Of a stretch of 64,000 nucleotides of DNA, positions 8,103 through 19,033 are shown piece after piece. The DNA comes from Oscillospiraceae bacterium (GTDB lineage: Bacteria; Bacillota; Clostridia; Oscillospirales; Ruminococcaceae): NCBI GenBank assembly GCA_025757845.1, contig CP107211.1, forward strand, positions 2,666,001-2,730,000, in the 5' to 3' direction. The position numbers were made by a program, and so were the translations under genes. The stretch's first letter is position 1. Each line of letters begins with the position of its first letter. The notes beneath the pieces were generated by a model. It ran no database searches. It had not been told where the DNA came from and was given only the letters and a program-made list of their open reading frames with translations.

Positions 8103-8132
8103 ATTGTATCACAAACGGCTCAAAGTTGTTAA
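8103..8132 (-). promoter_or_regulatory. probable degV promoter
   Basis: Minus-strand -35 TTAACA (8132-8127), 18-base spacer and -10 TACAAT (8108-8103), about 47 bases before the degV start. Confidence 0.45.
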
Positions 8133-8253
8133 GTATCTTGCGCCGATAAATGTAAATCTTTTATGAAGCCGCCCTGTGCTTCGGGTTTCTTGTACACATC
8201 TCACAAATCTGCACAGGGATTTATGGTTCTTTCCGAAAATTCGGCTTTACCTG

Positions 8254-8282
8254 TTTATTTTATTCGCCAAAAATTATATAAT
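8254..8282 (+). promoter_or_regulatory. probable murC promoter
   Basis: A perfect -10 TATAAT at 8277-8282 is preceded at 17 bases by a poor -35 (TTTATT, 8254-8259). An upstream 8-base inverted repeat (CCCTGTGC near 8172, GCACAGGG near 8210) brackets a long loop in the degV-murC gap. Nothing else is recognised there. Confidence 0.4.
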
Positions 8283-8350
8283 AAGATGTATTCAAATGGT
8301 TTGGGATCGGTCTGCTCTGCGGCCGTTTATTTATTGGAGGTTTCCTTACT

Positions 8351-9733
8351 ATGTTCATGTACACCGACTACAACCAGCATCTGCTGGACAATGTAAAAAA
8401 GATCCACTTCATCGGCTGCGGCGGCAGCGGCATGTATCCTCTGATCCAGATCCTGGCCGCCAAGGGCTACGAGATCTCCGGCAGCGACGTGCTGGACGGC
8501 AGCATCATCCGCTACGAGCGGGAGATGGGCGTGAAGGTCAGCCTGGGCCACAGCGCCGACAACATCATCGGTGTGGACATGGTGGTGTATTCCGCAGCCA
8601 TCTCCAAGGACAATGTGGAGCTGTGTGCCGCTTCCTCCTACGGCATCCCCACCATCGAGCGCAGCGTGCTGCTGGGCTATGTGAGCCGCCTGTACAAGGA
8701 AAGCATCTGCGTGTCCGGCACCCACGGCAAGACCACTACCACTTCCATGATCACCACCGCGCTGGAGCTGGCCGGCCGTGATCCCTCTGCCGTCATCGGC
8801 GGCAAGCTGCCTCTGATCAACGGCTACGGCAAGGCCGGCAAGGGCGATGATATCGTCATCGAGGCCTGCGAGTTCGCCGAGACCTTCCTCAAGCTCACCC
8901 CGTACCTGTCGGTGGTGCTGAACATCGACAACGACCATCTGGACTACTACGGCAGCATGGGCGAGCTGAAGTTTGCCTTCAAGCGCTTTGCCCTGATGAC
9001 CCAGTTCATGATCTTTGCCAACGTCGACGACAAGAATACCATGGACGTCATGTATACGCTGGACCGCCGCGTGCGCACATTCGGCATCGAGAACGACGGC
9101 GACTATCAGGCTGTCAACGTGCAGGAATATAAGCCTGGCTTCTTCGAGTTCGACCTCAAGGAGTGGAGCAAGATCACCGGCCACATCCGCCTGTCCGTGC
9201 CGGGCCGCCACAACATCTACAACGCCCTGGCCATGTGCGCTGTGTGCCGTTTTGTGGGCCTGACCGTGGAGCAGTGCGCCGAGGCCGCCCTGAACTTCAA
9301 GGGTGCCGGCCGCCGCTTTGAGGTGTACGGCGAGTGCAACGGTGCACTGGTCATCGACGACTACGCCCACCACCCCACCGAGCTGCGCGCTACCCTGAAC
9401 ACCGCCAAGGAAATGGGCTACAAGCGCCTGATCGCCGTGCACCAGCCGTTTACATACAGCCGCACCAAGATGCTGTTCAACGACTTCGTGGACGTGCTGA
9501 AGATCCCCGACATCACCGTGCTGACCCCCATCATGGGCAGCCGGGAGCCCAACGACCCCACCATCACCAGCGCCAAGCTGGCCGCCCAGATCCCCGGCTC
9601 CGTGCTGGTGGACAGCCTGCAGGCCGCTGCCGACTGGGTCAAGCAGAACGCACAGCCGGGCGACCTTGTCATCACCCTGGGCTGCGGCGACATCTACAAG
9701 GCCAGCAAGATGATGGTGGCCGACAACCAGTAA
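8351..9733 (+). CDS. murC: UDP-N-acetylmuramate--L-alanine ligase
   Basis: Cytoplasmic Mur ligase adding L-Ala to UDP-MurNAc, the first peptide step in peptidoglycan precursor synthesis. It has 460 residues, the usual length. The N-terminal UDP-binding domain starts with HFIGCGGSGM, and the P-loop SGTHGKTTTTSM lies at about 120-131. The Mur family DNDHLDYYG motif and the C-terminal DDYAHHPTELRAT motif are present. GGAGG lies 10 bases before the ATG at 8351; a second in-frame ATG two codons later is also possible. It stands alone between a promoter and a strong terminator. Confidence 0.95.
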   Translation: MFMYTDYNQHLLDNVKKIHFIGCGGSGMYPLIQILAAKGYEISGSDVLDGSIIRYEREMGVKVSLGHSADNIIGVDMVVYSAAISKDNVELCAASSYGIPTIERSVLLGYVSRLYKESICVSGTHGKTTTTSMITTALELAGRDPSAVIGGKLPLINGYGKAGKGDDIVIEACEFAETFLKLTPYLSVVLNIDNDHLDYYGSMGELKFAFKRFALMTQFMIFANVDDKNTMDVMYTLDRRVRTFGIENDGDYQAVNVQEYKPGFFEFDLKEWSKITGHIRLSVPGRHNIYNALAMCAVCRFVGLTVEQCAEAALNFKGAGRRFEVYGECNGALVIDDYAHHPTELRATLNTAKEMGYKRLIAVHQPFTYSRTKMLFNDFVDVLKIPDITVLTPIMGSREPNDPTITSAKLAAQIPGSVLVDSLQAAADWVKQNAQPGDLVITLGCGDIYKASKMMVADNQ

Positions 9734-9747
9734 AGAATCTGCTATAC

Positions 9748-9782
9748 AAAAAGAGGAACGACAGCTGTCGTTCCTCTTTTTT
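9748..9782. terminator. bidirectional terminator after murC
   Basis: AAAAAGAGGAACGACAG pairs perfectly with its downstream complement, and A- and T-tracts lie on either side. It serves murC and the convergent LURP-one-like gene. Confidence 0.85.
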
Positions 9783-9794
9783 CGTTGATCCGGG

Positions 9795-10268
9795 TCAGTT
9801 CCGCGAGCACTTTTCCGCGTCGATGGCCAGCACGAACATCAGCACATAAAGCGCATCCTTCAGGTCGGTGATGTCCAGAACGTAGGTGTCCGTCCAGCGG
9901 AACGGTTCCTTGGACACAGCAGCCACCGTGCCGCCGTCCGGACCGGTGATGGTATAGTCCCACTCGAACACATCGCCCTCCACATGCCAGCCGTTGAAGT
10001 CGATGTTGTACTTCGGCTTGAAGAAGGTCAGCTCCTTTTTCAGGGTGCCGATGCAGGTCTCGCCCTCGTACAGCTCAAACTTGGGCAGCCAGGTCAGGAT
10101 CTCCTCCTTGACGGTGCCCAGCTCCTGCTGTTCTTCCGGATCGTAGATCTTCAGGCAGTGCCCCCAGGACAGCTGCCCCTTGACCACATACACGGTGTTT
10201 TCGTTTTCGTCGTAGATGTCGTAGCTGTCAAACCAGCTGAATGCACGCTGTCTAAAAAGCAGTTTCAT
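9795..10268 (-). CDS. LURP-one-related / scramblase-like protein
   Basis: 157-residue protein resembling the LURP-one/YxjI family of Tubby-like beta-barrel proteins. Its pattern is of short beta strands: FDSYDIYDENENTVYVVKGQ, then LKIYDPE and a repeat of the form YTITGPDGG, with the C-terminal LDALYV-type helix. Function in bacteria is unknown. A frame extension to a GTG at 10277 exists, but the ATG at 10268 is favoured by GAGGTGAGG upstream. It is monocistronic. Confidence 0.65.
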   Translation of the reverse strand: MKLLFRQRAFSWFDSYDIYDENENTVYVVKGQLSWGHCLKIYDPEEQQELGTVKEEILTWLPKFELYEGETCIGTLKKELTFFKPKYNIDFNGWHVEGDVFEWDYTITGPDGGTVAAVSKEPFRWTDTYVLDITDLKDALYVLMFVLAIDAEKCSRN

Positions 10269-10369
10269 CTTCCTCACCTCACTCGGAATACGATTTGGGA
10301 CGTCCTTTTCGTGCGGTTCTTCCGCTTTTTTCCATCATACCAGATTCTGCCTCATCGTGCAATCCCGAA

Positions 10370-10405
10370 GCAGCCCCGCCCGGAACAGTCTCCGGGCGGG
10401 GCTGC
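10370..10405. terminator. terminator after truncated sensor kinase
   Basis: Fifteen-base perfect GC-rich stem (GCAGCCCCGCCCGGA and complement) with a 6-base loop, 10 bases beyond the kinase stop. It is flanked by only short T-runs. Confidence 0.65.
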
Positions 10406-10415
10406 CGTTTGCCGT

Positions 10416-11387
10416 TCAGTTTTCTACGATTCGGCATGTTTTGTCATTCTTTTTCGTTTTGTATTTCAGTGGCGTCTGCACTTCGGCACGGATCCTGCCC
10501 AGATAGGTGCGGGTCTGCTCCACACCGCCCAGAATGGCCTGCACCTGCTCCCGCTGTTCCGGCGTCAGGGCATCCTCTGCCAGCAGCTCCGCGTTGCCCT
10601 CCACGATGGTCAACGGTGTTTTCAGCTTGTGGGAAAGCTGCAAAATCTGCTCCCGCTGCTGCTGTTCCATCTGCCACTGCCGCTGCAGGCTGCCGGTCAG
10701 TGCATCGCCCATGGTTTGCAGCGCCTGTAAAGCACTCTCGTACTCCCGCACCTTTGCGCCGGAAAACACGGCACTGTCCAGCTCCTTCCGTGCCACCGCC
10801 TGCGCGGCGGCAGTCAGCTTTTCGGTCTCCCGGGTCAGAAAACGCCCGGTTCTGTGGGTACTCCACACCACCGCCCCCACCAGCAGCAGAATGCCCAGAA
10901 TGCAGTGCACGGTCTGCATATCCGGCAGCACGCCCCGCAGCGCAGGGTCGGCATAGGGCACGGCATAGTCAAATTGCAGCAGACAGACCGTTCCGTCCTG
11001 CAATTTTGACGTCATATAATACTGCGTGTAGCCAAAATGCCAGCGGGTTTTCCCCTGCCGGTTCTCCATTGCCCGCTGCAAGTGCCCGGCATCCATGTTG
11101 GTCGCCAGCACCTCGCTGCTGTCCGGCGCGGCAAACAGGGCGTACCGGCACAAGGAGTCCAGCTGCGTCTCGTCAAAGGTGGCGGCGGTCATGCCCGGTA
11201 AAACGTCCTGTGCGGCCTTCTGGCAGGCCTGTGCAGCTTGATTCGCGGGAAGAAACAGCTCGCCGTTCTGGATCCACAGCATCAGCGCCAGCAGCCACCC
11301 CACCGCGACCAGCAGGCAGGCCAGCGCCGTGCGCACCAGATATTGCAGCAGCACGCTGCGCAGAGAGGTCAGTCTTCGCTTTTCCAT
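10416..11387 (-). CDS. sensor histidine kinase truncated before the ATPase domain
   Basis: Membrane sensor with an N-terminal helix (about 17-40), an extracellular sensing region of about 110 residues, a second helix (about 165-180), a HAMP-like linker and a HisKA dimerisation domain. The H-box (QLSHKLKTPLTIVEG) is near residue 260. The frame then stops at residue 323, shortly after the second HisKA helix, ending in the unusual tail YKTKKNDKTCRIVEN. The HATPase_c domain (about 110 residues with N, G1 and G2 boxes) is absent, and a terminator follows at once, so it cannot autophosphorylate by itself. It overlaps the upstream regulator gene by 19 bases. It is either a decayed kinase or a specialised phosphoacceptor. 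Confidence 0.85.
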   Translation of the reverse strand: MEKRRLTSLRSVLLQYLVRTALACLLVAVGWLLALMLWIQNGELFLPANQAAQACQKAAQDVLPGMTAATFDETQLDSLCRYALFAAPDSSEVLATNMDAGHLQRAMENRQGKTRWHFGYTQYYMTSKLQDGTVCLLQFDYAVPYADPALRGVLPDMQTVHCILGILLLVGAVVWSTHRTGRFLTRETEKLTAAAQAVARKELDSAVFSGAKVREYESALQALQTMGDALTGSLQRQWQMEQQQREQILQLSHKLKTPLTIVEGNAELLAEDALTPEQREQVQAILGGVEQTRTYLGRIRAEVQTPLKYKTKKNDKTCRIVEN

Positions 11388-12049
11388 CGGTACCCCACGC
11401 CCCATACGGTATTGAGCAGCTTTTCCGGCTCCGGCACGCCCGCCGCCCGCAGCTTTGCCCGGATATTTTTGATGTGCTGGGTCACGGCGGTGTCGTCCGC
11501 CGTGCCGTCAATACCAAAAACCGCTTCATAAATTTGCTCCTTGGTAAAGGTCTGCCCGGCGTGCAGCGCCAGATACTCGCAGATGGCATACTCCGAGCGG
11601 GTCAAGGGCAGCGCCTTCCCCTCCACCGCCGCGCTCCGGGCGGTCAGGTCAAAGGCTACGCCACTGCGCACCATCCGGTGCGCCGGGGTGCGGCTCTGCC
11701 GCCGCAGATGTGCCGCCACCCGCGCCCGCAGCTCTGCCACCCGGAAGGGCTTGGACAAAAAGTCGTCTGCCCCGATGCCCAGCCCTTCCAGCACAGCAGC
11801 CTCGTCGGTGCGGGCACTCAGAAAGAGGATGGGCGCTTCGGTCAGGCTGCGGATGCGACGGCACACCGCAAAGCCATCCTCTCCGGGCATCATTACGTCC
11901 AGCAGGATGCAGTCTGCCCAGCGGCAAAGCGCCTCGGTCAGTTCCCCGCCCGCCTGCCGCGTTTCTACCCGGTGTCCGTCCCGCTCCAAGGCGGTGCGGA
12001 TCAGCTTGCAGAGCTCCAGATTGTCATCCACTGCCAGAATGTTTGCCAC
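11369..12049 (-). CDS. OmpR-family response regulator
   Basis: 226-residue DNA-binding response regulator. The receiver domain has acidic pocket DD at 8-9, phosphorylation-site Asp in ILLDVMMPGEDGF (about 51), Ser/Thr in FLSART and Lys in SKPF (about 101). The C-terminal winged helix covers about 130-226 and ends GVGYRWKSE. It is the middle gene of traX - regulator - kinase, 4 bases after traX. Its partner kinase lacks an ATPase domain, so its phosphoryl source is unclear. Confidence 0.93.
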   Translation of the reverse strand: MANILAVDDNLELCKLIRTALERDGHRVETRQAGGELTEALCRWADCILLDVMMPGEDGFAVCRRIRSLTEAPILFLSARTDEAAVLEGLGIGADDFLSKPFRVAELRARVAAHLRRQSRTPAHRMVRSGVAFDLTARSAAVEGKALPLTRSEYAICEYLALHAGQTFTKEQIYEAVFGIDGTADDTAVTQHIKNIRAKLRAAGVPEPEKLLNTVWGVGYRWKSED

Positions 12050-12053
12050 AAGA

Positions 12054-12917
12054 TCACCTCAACACGTTATAAAGCAGGCAGGAAGCACCGTAAAGCAGAT
12101 ACACATGGGCCGGGTAGAACCAGTAGAACAGCTGCTTATGCCCGCTGCCGCGCTGCCCGTTGTACAGCAGCATCAGCAGCACCGCCGCCACCCCGAACCA
12201 CTCGTAGTAGTCGGTGAACATCTGTGTCCATACAAAGCCCGCCTGCCGGCAAGCCATCCCAAAGGGCAGGGCAAAATCACACAGGAAAATCACCAGTGCC
12301 CATACCGTCAGCTGCACTTTGCGCCGTCCACGCAATGCATACAGCAGCACACCGCCCAGCAAAAAGCTCCAGCCGCCGTCCGTAATGCTGCTCCACATGG
12401 GCAGCGGGCTGGTGATGACAAATGCCACGACTGTCGAAGCAATGGGCATCTCCTGCACCTGGGGGAAGAGCAGCAGAAATACGACCACCACATACGGCCA
12501 GCACAAGACGGCGGCAATGGCAGCAATGCCTTTTGCCAGCTTTTTCTCCCGCAGCCAGTCGATACCCTGCCAGACGATGCACAGCAGCATCAGATCCTGG
12601 AAGATGGCATTCAGCGGGTAGAAGCCATCCCCGCGCCGGAAGGCTTTGGCATAAATCATAAAAAATTCCAGGACCGCCATGGCAGTACCAATGGCCCAGA
12701 TGCGGATAAAATACCGCTTGCGGTCATGGGTATGGGCAAAGCCCTCCACCGTGCAGAACAGAAACAGCGGCGCACTGAGCCGCCCCAGCATACTGAACAC
12801 CGTCGGGATGCAGCCGGTGAATTCAAAGAAATAATGAATGTGGTCCAGCACCATCAGCACCAGTGCAATGGTCTTGAGCTGGGTACCGTCCAGCCCTTTT
12901 TTCGTCAGTTTATCCAT
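12054..12917 (-). CDS. TraX-like membrane protein
   Basis: Polytopic membrane protein (287 residues, about eight hydrophobic segments) of the TraX family, distantly related to acyltransferase-3 proteins. Family hallmarks visible are the N-terminal KTIALVLMVLDH segment, GRLSAPLFLF with the conserved Arg, and YWFYPAHVYLLY near the C-terminus. F-plasmid TraX acetylates pilin; chromosomal homologues have no assigned substrate. An ATG at 12917 follows AAAGGAG; the frame is open further upstream. It is the first gene of an operon with a response regulator. Confidence 0.85.
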   Translation of the reverse strand: MDKLTKKGLDGTQLKTIALVLMVLDHIHYFFEFTGCIPTVFSMLGRLSAPLFLFCTVEGFAHTHDRKRYFIRIWAIGTAMAVLEFFMIYAKAFRRGDGFYPLNAIFQDLMLLCIVWQGIDWLREKKLAKGIAAIAAVLCWPYVVVVFLLLFPQVQEMPIASTVVAFVITSPLPMWSSITDGGWSFLLGGVLLYALRGRRKVQLTVWALVIFLCDFALPFGMACRQAGFVWTQMFTDYYEWFGVAAVLLMLLYNGQRGSGHKQLFYWFYPAHVYLLYGASCLLYNVLR

Positions 12918-13017
12918 ACAGAATCTCCTTTCTTTGTACACATTCAGTGTAACAGGAAAATCTGTAGAAAATATAAGGTTCTGCCTTTATGATACTATTT
13001 TCTTTCCCAAAACGCAA

Positions 13018-13047
13018 CAAAAAAGCCCTGAAATTTCTCTCAGAGCT
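13018..13047 (-). terminator. rRNA operon terminator
   Basis: On the minus strand, AGCTCTGA pairs with TCAGGGCT around a 7-base loop and is followed by a T6 tract, about 10 bases after the 5S 3' end. Confidence 0.75.
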
Positions 13048-13057
13048 TTCTGTTCAA

Positions 13058-13173
<116 letters not shown>

Positions 13174-13237
13174 CGATCTGACTGAATCAGTATAACACAT
13201 TTCTGTGTCACTGTCCAGTGTTTCTTAGAAGGACGTG

Positions 13238-13255
13238 CCTTCAAAACTGAATAAT
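13238..13255 (-). other. 3' half of 23S pre-rRNA processing stem
   Basis: Minus-strand ATTATTCAGTTTTGAAGG just after 23S is complementary (17 of 18) to CCTTGAAAACTGAATAAT at 16290-16273, just before 23S. The two should pair as the long RNase III stem enclosing pre-23S. Confidence 0.65.
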
Positions 13256-13302
13256 CACTGCTAACATTTTTTCGTTGACTTAAAAAGTCTCAAGCGAATT
13301 GT

Positions 13303-16135
<2,833 letters not shown>

Positions 16136-16272
16136 ATTCAAACTATTCTCTCTCGAGAATGGCTTGTATTTCCTCTTGATTCTTTTTTGCCAACGAAGAT
16201 TATTGTTACCCTTCCTTTTGAAATTGTAATATTTCTTAAAAAAGAACTTACTATAATCTTTGTTTCGCAGTT

Positions 16273-16290
16273 ATTATTCAGTTTTCAAGG
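16273..16290 (-). other. 5' half of 23S pre-rRNA processing stem
   Basis: Partner of 13238-13255: minus-strand CCTTGAAAACTGAATAAT lies about 140 bases before the 23S 5' end. It matches the usual Firmicutes pre-rRNA spacer motif. Confidence 0.65.
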
Positions 16291-16347
16291 TACGTCTTGG
16301 TGATGTCCCTCCAAACCCGGTCTCCCGAAATTTGGATTTTCATCACA

Positions 16348-16424
16348 TGGTGGGCCAAAATGGACTCGAACCATCGACCTCACGATTATCAGTCGTGTGC
16401 TCTAGCCAGCTGAGCTATTGGCCC
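16348..16424 (-). tRNA. tRNA-Ile (GAT)
   Basis: 77-nt cloverleaf with encoded CCA. Acceptor GGGCCAA pairs with TTGGCCC, the anticodon loop reads CTGATAA, and the T-arm is GGTTCGAGTCC. It lies in the 16S-23S spacer, three bases from tRNA-Ala. Confidence 0.97.
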
Positions 16425-16427
16425 ATG

Positions 16428-16503
16428 TGGTGGAGATTAAGGGAATCGAACCCTTGACCCCCTGCTTGCAAAGCAGGTGCTCTCCCAGCTGAGCTAAACC
16501 CCC
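16428..16503 (-). tRNA. tRNA-Ala (TGC)
   Basis: 76-nt cloverleaf with encoded CCA, anticodon TGC in TTTGCAA, and T-arm GGGTTCGATTCCC. The acceptor stem has two G-U pairs. It is the first tRNA after 16S in the operon. Confidence 0.97.
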
Positions 16504-16535
16504 ACATAAGGTTTTGAGTAACCCCTTTTCAGGGC

Positions 16536-16554
16536 CCTCAAAATCGAACAATAT
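16536..16554 (-). other. 3' half of 16S pre-rRNA processing stem
   Basis: Minus-strand ATATTGTTCGATTTTGAGG after 16S is nearly perfectly complementary to CCTTGAAAATTGAACAAT at 18298-18281 before 16S. The pair forms the RNase III stem enclosing pre-16S. Confidence 0.65.
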
Positions 16555-16623
16555 CTACTTCACTTCTAACAGATCACCTGTTCCAGACGATCGACCATCT
16601 TCGATGTTCTCTCATCTGCCTGA

Positions 16624-18140
<1,517 letters not shown>

Positions 18141-18280
18141 AATGATATTTATCACTTAAAAGTGTTAAATCTTGTTTCGCTCAGCACGCAATCGCTTGCG
18201 TCCTGTGTGAATTACTTTGTTTGGAATTGTTTAACGTGTTTTTCCAACACGAAAATAGGTTCCGTTACAAGTTTTTCGAT

Positions 18281-18298
18281 ATTGTTCAATTTTCAAGG
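18281..18298 (-). other. 5' half of 16S pre-rRNA processing stem
   Basis: Partner of 16536-16554. It lies about 140 bases upstream of the mature 16S 5' end. Confidence 0.6.
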
Positions 18299-18336
18299 TC
18301 CTGTGCGCCGCAGCCTTAGCGGCTGACGACTTGATT

Positions 18337-18365
18337 ATTTTACCACAGAAGCGGTTTTTTGTCAA
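18337..18365 (-). promoter_or_regulatory. rRNA promoter P2
   Basis: Consensus -35 TTGACA (18365-18360), 17-base spacer and -10 TAAAAT (18342-18337) on the minus strand, about 200 bases before 16S. Confidence 0.85.
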
Positions 18366-18520
18366 GCTCTTTTTTTCGAGGCTTTTGAACGTTCTGAACT
18401 TGGATCGTTCTCAACATCTCAGTGTCAGCTGGTGTTTTTGAACGTCTATTGGTTCTTTTCAAAGGCTTCGTGCTGAGGCTTCAGAAGTCATTCTTTTGTC
18501 TCAGCGCTTGGCGCTCAAGT

Positions 18521-18549
18521 ATAATACCACACCTCCCGCCTTCTGTCAA
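18521..18549 (-). promoter_or_regulatory. rRNA promoter P1
   Basis: Second consensus promoter: -35 TTGACA (18549-18544), 17-base spacer and -10 TATTAT (18526-18521). Two tandem strong promoters are typical of Firmicutes rRNA operons. The rest of the 18141-18890 gap is AT-rich leader and spacer with no gene seen. Confidence 0.85.
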
Positions 18550-18612
18550 CACTTTTCGGCAAGTTTTTTCTATGTTTTTTGCAAACCATTCAGGTGTGCG
18601 GAAATCGTCCTC

Positions 18613-18643
18613 ATTTGAATGTCCTCCGCTTCGCGCTGGGCAT
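18613..18643. repeat. short hairpin repeat, copy 2 (REP-like)
   Basis: ATTTGAATGTCCTCCGCTTC... ending CTGGGCAT. It is similar to 2888-2920 in order and sequence, with a hairpin of CGC-TTCG-GCG type at its centre. It lies about 65 bases upstream of rRNA promoter P1. Confidence 0.5.
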
Positions 18644-18890
18644 CTTCAGAGGTAGCTTCTTTTATCTTTGCAGCCTGCCCAGAACGGTCCTTTCAGATGA
18701 CAGGCAGCCGCTGCGGGCCGGTACCCGATTTTCCTATATAATGTAATTATATATTCTGTGTTTTCCATTCCCTGCAAGGTATATTACCGTCGGATATTAC
18801 ACGCCGGAATGCCCACGCTCTTGTCAAGCAGTTTGCCGTCTGATTTTATCCTGAATTTTTCCTGTGAATTTTGGCTAAAACTCCGAAACG

Positions 18891-18939
18891 CAAAATGTAG
18901 TGGTATTTTTCTTGACTTGCCACTAGATAGTGATAAAAT
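18891..18939 (+). promoter_or_regulatory. nrdDG promoter with tandem NrdR-like boxes
   Basis: -35 TTGACT (18912-18917), 16-base spacer and -10 TAAAAT (18934-18939). A perfect palindrome CACTAGATAGTG (18921-18932) sits inside the spacer, and a half-conserved copy CAAAATGTAGTG (18891-18902) lies exactly 30 bases upstream. The NrdR repressor is known to bind paired boxes of this kind about three helical turns apart, so binding here would block RNA polymerase. Confidence 0.65.
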
Positions 18940-18976
18940 AGAGCTACATTCAGTTTGTTGGATATCGTGTGCGCAG

Positions 18977-19007
18977 ACGGGTATCTCTTATTGTGAGAGA
19001 TGCCCGT
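18977..19007 (+). promoter_or_regulatory. leader hairpin before nrdD
   Basis: ACGGGTATCTCT pairs with AGAGATGCCCGT (one G-U) around a 7-base loop, ending 14 bases before the GGAGGAG ribosome-binding site. There is no T-tract, so it is not a terminator. It could stabilise or mask the leader. Confidence 0.45.
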
Positions 19008-19033
19008 TCACACTGTCAGTTGGAGGAGAGCTT

